From a virus, in IMG/VR virus record IMGVR_UViG_3300035666_000005, positions 1-64,000 of that record: a stretch of 64,000 nucleotides of DNA; one strand, given 5' to 3'. The first letter of the stretch is position 1, and the number at the start of each line of letters is the position of its first letter. Made by a program: the position numbers and the translations under genes. Shown here one piece after another: positions 58,303 to 64,000 of this stretch. Under the pieces are notes generated by a model. It saw only the letters and a list, made by a program, of their open reading frames with translations. It ran no database searches and had not been told where the DNA came from.

Positions 58303-61095
58303 TTAGACGTTTCTAACGGCTTTTTCATATTTTCTAAGATTAGTTTTATTAATAGGAGATATAGAGCCACTATTTTTTGCCTGTTTAATAGGAATAAAAT
58401 TTCTTAAATTTTGTTTTAATATATCAATACTTGGTGGAGAAATAATTTTATCTTCTAATACATAATCTGTAAAAACTCCATTATCTGTGACACTAATTGA
58501 CACAGTAGACAAACCATCTTCTAATCCATAAGATGAAGAAAAAACGCCTGCTGACCTAAAAGATGCTCTATTTTGCACTTCAGTCATACTATAGCGTGTA
58601 AATTCGTTAGCTTTGGACATGTATTGTTCGATAGATTTTTTATCTACTTGGCAATCTGCTCTTGAAGAATTTCTTGATCCTTTATTATTCCTAAATATAT
58701 TTAAATTATCTTCATCAATTTGTTCATAATGATAAATAACTTTAGATGCTTTTCGAATATTTTCTGCGTCGTACTGTTGAACATATTCAATTTTTGGAAA
58801 ATATATTTTAAAATTACTACTTGCTGTTGCAATTACATCATAACCTGTTGAGGACCCTTCTGGAGCCTCATCACCATAAAGAATTTCTGATGGTGCGCCA
58901 CTTGCAGTAGTTCTAGAAAATGATTCTACGGGAGTATGAATTATTATATCAGAATTTGCGCCAATTGTTAAAACAACATATTTAGCATCTTCTCCTAATC
59001 CATAGTTACATATTTCATTAATTTGAATTTCTCCAAAAATATCATGCTCTATTTCATTTTTTACTGGTTTTCGTTTAGATTCTTTTGGATGTTCTGTAGA
59101 ATTTTTAATATCAAATTGTACTTTATAAGCGTCTAAATTTCCTTTTCTCACTATATATAAACGAATTTGTGGATCATCTACTGCTTCTCTATATATATCA
59201 AAAAGAAGATCAGGCCGACCATCTCCTTGGGTAAATTTTGATGGTATTTGTCCTGCATACCAATCGAATAAGTCTTTATACCATTTTGCAAAGTCTTGTT
59301 CTGGTTCCCATTTTGGTTCCCGTTCGTGTAGTATAAAACCTTTTACTGTGAATTCTTTCTCCTCTGGATCATTAGAATATGTATCTAATTGGGTATCATA
59401 TTCGTCTTCCGCACTACTGATTTCATTATCTAAATTTGAAATAAAAGAACCTTCTTCATGACCAAAATCAAAAATACTTAAATTCTTTAATTGGGAATTT
59501 TTATAGTACCAACTACCATTTCCGTCAGGACCTTCTATTGTAACTTCTGTTCTTGAGTTAGATGCGTTAGGTATCGTCGTTTCATAGTCTTTTATCCAAT
59601 ACTTGCCCAAAAAATTTCGAGCCAATTCTGTTTCTCTATCTCGTTCTTTATTATATAAATCTTCATTAGATTTAGCAATGAAAAAGTAATAATTAGGATT
59701 ATCATCGGAACCTCTTGTTGTAGATCCGTTTAGACCTAAATTTAAAACATCTCTTTGTTCTTTAGATAACAAATCGCTTAGCCTTGCAAAATCAGCTCTA
59801 TCATCACTATTTTCGCTATCAGGACTTAAGACCTTTAGCACTTCCATATTTCCAAAAAAAGATAATGTTTTTGCTGGTAATTTTCCGGAAGAAGCTCCTT
59901 GCCCACTAGAAGCTTTTTGTTGTACAAATTCATCTAATTTAGAAGAGTCGAGAATACCATAATGATAAAACCAAAGTATTGCATCCCTCATTTCTAAAGA
60001 ATAATAACTTAAAGCAACAGCCAATTCTTTAGCTTCGAAATCTTTTAAATTGGAACCCTCTCCGCCAGACTCTCCGCCAGACTCTCCGCCAGACTCTCCG
60101 CCAGACTCTCCGCCAGACTCTCCGCCAGACTCTTCGTCAGACACTTGGCCGTCACCACTATCAAAAGACCCGTCTTCTGCAAGAGCACCAAGGGTCAAAC
60201 AATTTAAATTTTCTAAAGTTGATTGTTGACAAGTATAAGGCTCTACGTTTCCTTGTCTACTAAAATAACCAATAGATCCTTGTGTATAAGTATTCTCTAC
60301 CGTTCCTCCGTACTCTAAATCTATTAAATCATTATCACTTTTTAAAGTACTTTCAGGTGGAATATTTATTCTATTTTTTCTACTAATAAATTTTAGTTCG
60401 TTTTTAAATGGGTCCCAGAAAAACGCCAATCCTAAATCAGAACACCAGCTACTTAATACTTGCCTTAAAGGTCCGATATGATTAGATTTATATGAAGAAT
60501 AATTACTTGCATTAAAAGAACAATTAAAATTATTTGATATCGCTGAAATTAATTCATTAAAAGTATAATAGACTTCAAAAATACTAAATTCTGATAAAAC
60601 AGGGTCACAAGCATTCTCATATTTATTTGGAGGCATTTCGGGGCAAGGGTCGCATGGATCAACTTGACCATCAACTTCTTCATATTCAACCGTTGAGTCC
60701 AAATCTTGATCGCATGGATGATAAGCTTTTCCAAGAATTATTAAACGAGGAGCATTACGATTATTTTTATAACCCCATTTATTCTGTAAACCGACGTAAT
60801 AACGATCTAAATCAACACTTTGATCTGAGTAACTTAATTCTAATATTTTTCTATCAGGACTATTTTTGAGTTGATAAGAAGTTAAATAACCTTGAAATTT
60901 AAATTGTCCAATATCAATAGACTGTGGACGATCATATCCCAAACTAGATTGTGGATTTGCATAAACTCCCCGTTCATTAACAACGCTAATAGTTAATTTT
61001 GAAGGGCTATCGCCACCATTAAAAGACCAATTTACATCAAAAGGCATTCCACCAAAAAAATTTCCACGGATATTATTAACATTAATTACCTTCAT
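58303..61095 (-). CDS. Baseplate/tail-hub-like structural protein
   Basis: 930 residues. The N-terminus (MKVINVNNIRGNFFGGMPFDVNWSF...) with KLTISVVNERG and a later YSDQSVDLDRYYVGLQNKWG has the look of tail-associated or hub proteins, and a Cys-rich patch (CDPCPEMPPNKYENACDP) near 148-165 could bind metal. A repeat of SGGE lies near 323-346. The remaining 350-900 contains several beta blocks and a helical part. The DNA-level 12-bp tandem repeat sits in this linker. Role inferred from size, position and neighbours. Confidence 0.7.
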   Translation of the reverse strand: MKVINVNNIRGNFFGGMPFDVNWSFNGGDSPSKLTISVVNERGVYANPQSSLGYDRPQSIDIGQFKFQGYLTSYQLKNSPDRKILELSYSDQSVDLDRYYVGLQNKWGYKNNRNAPRLIILGKAYHPCDQDLDSTVEYEEVDGQVDPCDPCPEMPPNKYENACDPVLSEFSIFEVYYTFNELISAISNNFNCSFNASNYSSYKSNHIGPLRQVLSSWCSDLGLAFFWDPFKNELKFISRKNRINIPPESTLKSDNDLIDLEYGGTVENTYTQGSIGYFSRQGNVEPYTCQQSTLENLNCLTLGALAEDGSFDSGDGQVSDEESGGESGGESGGESGGESGGESGGEGSNLKDFEAKELAVALSYYSLEMRDAILWFYHYGILDSSKLDEFVQQKASSGQGASSGKLPAKTLSFFGNMEVLKVLSPDSENSDDRADFARLSDLLSKEQRDVLNLGLNGSTTRGSDDNPNYYFFIAKSNEDLYNKERDRETELARNFLGKYWIKDYETTIPNASNSRTEVTIEGPDGNGSWYYKNSQLKNLSIFDFGHEEGSFISNLDNEISSAEDEYDTQLDTYSNDPEEKEFTVKGFILHEREPKWEPEQDFAKWYKDLFDWYAGQIPSKFTQGDGRPDLLFDIYREAVDDPQIRLYIVRKGNLDAYKVQFDIKNSTEHPKESKRKPVKNEIEHDIFGEIQINEICNYGLGEDAKYVVLTIGANSDIIIHTPVESFSRTTASGAPSEILYGDEAPEGSSTGYDVIATASSNFKIYFPKIEYVQQYDAENIRKASKVIYHYEQIDEDNLNIFRNNKGSRNSSRADCQVDKKSIEQYMSKANEFTRYSMTEVQNRASFRSAGVFSSSYGLEDGLSTVSISVTDNGVFTDYVLEDKIISPPSIDILKQNLRNFIPIKQAKNSGSISPINKTNLRKYEKAVRNV
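60059..60130. repeat. Six perfect 12-bp tandem repeats (SGGE linker)
   Basis: The unit TCTCCGCCAGAC (coding strand GTCTGGCGGAGA) is repeated six times, and one degenerate copy (60131-60142) follows. It encodes (SGGE)6 inside the 930-aa protein, between two folded parts. The repeat number could change by slippage, so the linker length may vary. Confidence 0.95.
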
Positions 61096-61100
61096 AATAT

Positions 61101-62963
61101 TTACATAAATAGAGTATTATTATTATATATTAAATTATTTTTTGTATCTAATATTGCAGCGCCATTATTTAAACTAAAATCACCATTTTCAATATAATCA
61201 AAATTTAATCTTTGCCTGATACCATTTTTATAAATTTTAGCAAAATTATTATAAAAAGTTCTATTAATAGAATATAAATGACCTGAACCGGTAATATTTA
61301 TATTAAAGTTTTTTGGAATTAAAGCTAATTTACCGGAAATATCATCTCCTAAAATTTGGAAAAAATTATTAAAATTATTATTAAAATAATGAATACCACT
61401 TGTAAGTTTTTGCCCATTAAAAAATACATCATATTCATTAAGATTATTAATATTTAATACTCCAGAATTGTTTTTTGTAAAACGGGTTTCTACGATAGAA
61501 TTTCCCGTAATAAAATCTGCAAAAACACTATGAGTACTATCATATTCAGATAATAAAAATTCTCCTTTTCTTTGTGTAATATAATCACCACTAGCAATAA
61601 AAATATTTGGAGAATATACTGTGCCAATTTGACGACCAGACCCGCTGGTTAATAATACTCCATTTGCGTATATTGTATGATTAAAATTATTAAAGTCAGA
61701 TTTAATTCTAGAAAAAACATAAGTCTTATTAACTTCATCATAAAATGATCCAAAATTTTTTGTATACCTTAAGTCATAATTGCCAGTAATAAACTGGGCT
61801 TCAATAATATCTTGAACATCTGTTTTAACTAATAAATTAATTTTATCTTTTCCGAACTCAACGACTTTTTTTTCATCAATTTTTATAAATTCTTCAATAG
61901 TTCCGCTTTCAAATAATCTTAAACGCCCACTTAATGGCAAAAATCCCGTAATGAACAAATCGCCTATTAATTCAACTTCTTGATAACCAGGCTCTTCATT
62001 ACCGAACGCATCAATATAAGTACCTGTTATAATATATTCTATACCGGTTACGACATTTGTTTGAATTTCAATTATTCCAGTTTCATATCCAGTTATTCCA
62101 AATAAGTAGCCAGTTAAAAGAATTTCTTCACCCAAAACGCCTGTTGTAACCCCAGTCACTCCGGTTAGATATTCGTCAATAAAAAAATCGGTAGCTGGAA
62201 AATAATTTGATATAAAACTTTTTGTAATATTTTCAATTTCATATTGATATATAGAAGGAGAACAAAAAATTATTTGTTCTAGATATCCTTGGAACTGTTT
62301 ATTATAATTATAAGAGTTTAATGATACTGGATTTTTACCTATAAAAATATTGTTAGGATTAAAAATAAATTGACTATTAATATTAAAATTGTTTGAAACA
62401 ATTCCAGACTCTATGAAATCATAATAACCGAAAGAAATATTACGATTCGCAATATTACAAAAAACAGCTGATTTATCTCCAACGAAAAAATCAGAAGTGA
62501 AAACTTTAGGCCCTTCAGAATCGTAAAACTCGAAATAAAGTTTATCATTTGCTGTGAAACCAAATTCAAATCCTTTATAAACAAGACTATTTAACGGAAC
62601 CCCAAATTCATTAAAATATTCTTCTTCTTCTGCAAAAACTGTGGATAATAAAGTAGAACCTGTTTTTGCTATATTTTCATAAACACATACAAAACTAAAA
62701 TCTTCAAAATCAATTATATTATCTGTATTATATATATTAATATAATTATTTTCAATGTACCCAGCGCCACTTTTAAACCAAAAATTATTAACACTAGGTA
62801 AAATTTGACCACTAAATAAAAAATTATCATTAAAATCAGCTTTTCCTGATATGGGCGTAATAATAGAACTACCAGAATCAAAAGAAAAATAAAATAAAAG
62901 ATTTTCGTCAAGTTTTCCTGGAAATCTTTCGTTATAAAATTGTATTTCTGTAAGTTTATTCAT
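61101..62963 (-). CDS. Tail fibre-like protein with LamG/concanavalin-type domain
   Basis: 620 residues. Residues about 20-250 read like a concanavalin A/LamG jelly roll: LLFYFSFDSGSSI, DFEDFSFVCVYE, FIGKNPVSLN and FQGYLEQIIFCSPSIYQYEI, then a short insert. A middle TG-rich block (VTGVTTGVLGEEILLTGYLFGITGYETG) resembles repeats of fibre proteins. Such domains commonly bind host sugars. The remaining 370-620 is beta-rich. The start overlaps the stop of the gene upstream. Confidence 0.7.
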   Translation of the reverse strand: MNKLTEIQFYNERFPGKLDENLLFYFSFDSGSSIITPISGKADFNDNFLFSGQILPSVNNFWFKSGAGYIENNYINIYNTDNIIDFEDFSFVCVYENIAKTGSTLLSTVFAEEEEYFNEFGVPLNSLVYKGFEFGFTANDKLYFEFYDSEGPKVFTSDFFVGDKSAVFCNIANRNISFGYYDFIESGIVSNNFNINSQFIFNPNNIFIGKNPVSLNSYNYNKQFQGYLEQIIFCSPSIYQYEIENITKSFISNYFPATDFFIDEYLTGVTGVTTGVLGEEILLTGYLFGITGYETGIIEIQTNVVTGIEYIITGTYIDAFGNEEPGYQEVELIGDLFITGFLPLSGRLRLFESGTIEEFIKIDEKKVVEFGKDKINLLVKTDVQDIIEAQFITGNYDLRYTKNFGSFYDEVNKTYVFSRIKSDFNNFNHTIYANGVLLTSGSGRQIGTVYSPNIFIASGDYITQRKGEFLLSEYDSTHSVFADFITGNSIVETRFTKNNSGVLNINNLNEYDVFFNGQKLTSGIHYFNNNFNNFFQILGDDISGKLALIPKNFNINITGSGHLYSINRTFYNNFAKIYKNGIRQRLNFDYIENGDFSLNNGAAILDTKNNLIYNNNTLFM

Positions 62964-64000
62964 TATTGATATTTGATTGTTTCACAATTTTCGGATATAT
63001 TAAAACTATAATTAAAACCATTATCAGAATTTATAGGTGTAGTAACATTATCTTCGGTAGTTACTGATCTAATTGAACCAACACTAGATTTTAAACTATT
63101 TAACTTATTAAAAGCTCGGCTCCTAATAGACCCCTTAAGAAGCGAAGAATCTCCCACGGCGGAACCATCAATACCAACCGTACCTCTTTTAAAGAAATTT
63201 AAATTAAAAACCCCATTATCGCCATTTAAAAATTGAATTGGATTGTAAACATCTATAGATGGTGTTGCAGACAATGTATATTCAAATCTTTTTAAACCAG
63301 GAACTTCTTCAAATTGATTACTATATTCAGTAGAAAAAGAAAGCGAAATAATAGTATCCTCATATTGATTATAGGTCACGGTTGAGTTTATTGGATTAGA
63401 ATTTAAATTTAAAGTTTTAGATTCCGCGTTTCTATTAAAAAAATTATTAGCTAAATTAAATAAATTTAAACTATTGTAGGCTGATTCTAATTTTATTTTT
63501 TTATCTTTTTGAGGTCCGCGCGCTGTTAAAGTTCCATTTATAGTAATAGTTGTAATATCTTTAATTCTATCATAATTCATTTGATAACTAATATCTGATT
63601 TAACATCGTAAGGATCATTGGTAAAAGTATAGTTAAAATTTAAAGAATTATTGATCCTATCCTCGGTAATAGAAAAATTTTCTGGATCTGGGTTTAAATA
63701 ATTTAAGCCCGTAAGCTCTTTAAATCTTGTGAGCGCAAGGTTAAATAAGTTAATATTTTGTAAACTAGATTTTAATTGAGTTTGTATCTGATCTGAATTG
63801 TCGTTTATATCAGATATATCAGAAGTAATTAAATTACCTTGTATATTTACTGTGTAAAGACCTGATTTTTCATCGTAATTAATATCAATAGAATTTGATA
63901 ATATAATATTATTATTAGGTGCATTGGAACGATATATAAACTCGACATCTAGAGAAACAGTTCCTTCCATACGGTTAACTGTTTCAATCATCCGTCTTGG
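62963..64000 (-). CDS. Repetitive structural protein, 5' end outside the window
   Basis: The frame runs from base 64000 to a stop at 62963. A Met at 63991 could start a 342-residue protein, but no stop precedes it in the three codons before the edge, so the true start is unknown. Three repeats of about 105 residues are visible. Their helix NINLFNLALTRFKEL in the first matches SLNLFNLANNFFNRN in the second, and the strand pairs around DINYDEKSGLYTVNIQG and MNYDRIKDITTITINGT match too. It is probably a long tail or fibre protein of which only the end is here. Confidence 0.75.
   Translation of the reverse strand, partial: PRRMIETVNRMEGTVSLDVEFIYRSNAPNNNIILSNSIDINYDEKSGLYTVNIQGNLITSDISDINDNSDQIQTQLKSSLQNINLFNLALTRFKELTGLNYLNPDPENFSITEDRINNSLNFNYTFTNDPYDVKSDISYQMNYDRIKDITTITINGTLTARGPQKDKKIKLESAYNSLNLFNLANNFFNRNAESKTLNLNSNPINSTVTYNQYEDTIISLSFSTEYSNQFEEVPGLKRFEYTLSATPSIDVYNPIQFLNGDNGVFNLNFFKRGTVGIDGSAVGDSSLLKGSIRSRAFNKLNSLKSSVGSIRSVTTEDNVTTPINSDNGFNYSFNISENCETIKYQ

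Noticed and set aside
49474-60142. CRISPR array
   Set aside because: The short tandem repeats have no unique spacers and are in coding frames. No Cas gene is near except an unrelated Cas4-like nuclease.
1-64000. Prophage
   Set aside because: No integrase, attachment site, repressor or host gene is seen, so a lytic or at least non-integrated phage contig is more likely.

Overview
The window is one dense stretch of a large tailed-phage genome. It is strongly A+T-rich by eye, genes are packed with many 4-bp ATGA overlaps, no gap without a gene exceeds about 160 bases, and no host chromosomal gene is visible. The support is phage replication enzymes, nucleotide-metabolism genes, a tRNA cluster, a phage sigma factor and a 20-kb block of large virion or tail proteins. 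No capsid, portal, terminase or tape-measure gene is recognisable, so both the head genes and the genome ends lie outside. The host is not identified. Heptosyltransferase-like and UDP-GlcNAc/GDP-mannose genes fit a Gram-negative host, and the near absence of Shine-Dalgarno sites suggests a host that tolerates leaderless or SD-free mRNAs.

Layout. 1-5159 (minus): small accessory genes with two metallophosphoesterases, a macro-like protein and an AAA+ ATPase, driven by a promoter at 5190-5217. 5226-5541 (minus): tRNA-Leu(UAG), tRNA-Ala(UGC) and tRNA-Val(UAC) with an unusual G+C-richer spacer. 5560-13740: mixed strands with a SemiSWEET-like membrane protein, a small HELGH metalloprotein, a subtilisin, ThyX, two small membrane proteins that could act in lysis, a MoxR-type ATPase with its VWA/metallopeptidase partner, and a phage morphogenesis-type protein. 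13802-15369 (plus): two paralogous tail-tube-like proteins. 15370-23673 (minus): the replication module, with DNA polymerase III alpha split in two genes around a proofreading exonuclease, a RecB/Cas4-type nuclease, dCMP deaminase, primase, DnaB helicase and dNMP kinase. 23710-34062 (minus): a Vsr-like nuclease, a cluster of glycan genes (GDPD, FkbM methyltransferases, HAD-nucleotidyltransferase fusion, glycosyltransferases, UDP-GlcNAc 2-epimerase), a RecA/UvsX recombinase and GDP-mannose 4,6-dehydratase. 34055-39050 (minus): B12-dependent ribonucleotide reductase, a glycosyltransferase, an SSB-like protein and a sigma factor. 39207-44351 (plus): a membrane protein, a conserved unknown protein, a modular GT4-DUF4214-GT9 protein with DUF6165 and a second GT9-like protein, and a possible recombination protein. 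44368-64000 (minus): tail and adsorption proteins with poly-Ser linkers, DUF4214 domains, Ig-like, FG-GAP, LamG-like and Asp-box propeller domains.

Regulation. Two promoter classes can be read. The first is sigma70-like (TTGACA/TTGAAT, 17-nt spacer, TATCAT/TATTAT/GATAAT), mostly before replication and regulatory genes. In at least four cases the -10 box ends only 6-7 nt before the start codon, which predicts leaderless mRNA. The second is an octamer, ATGTGTAA, before virion, tail and lysis-type genes on both strands. It is a candidate late promoter for the phage sigma factor encoded at 38454-39050, which itself has a perfect -35 box. A simple programme follows: host sigma70 transcribes the early and sigma genes, then the phage sigma switches on the ATGTGTAA genes.
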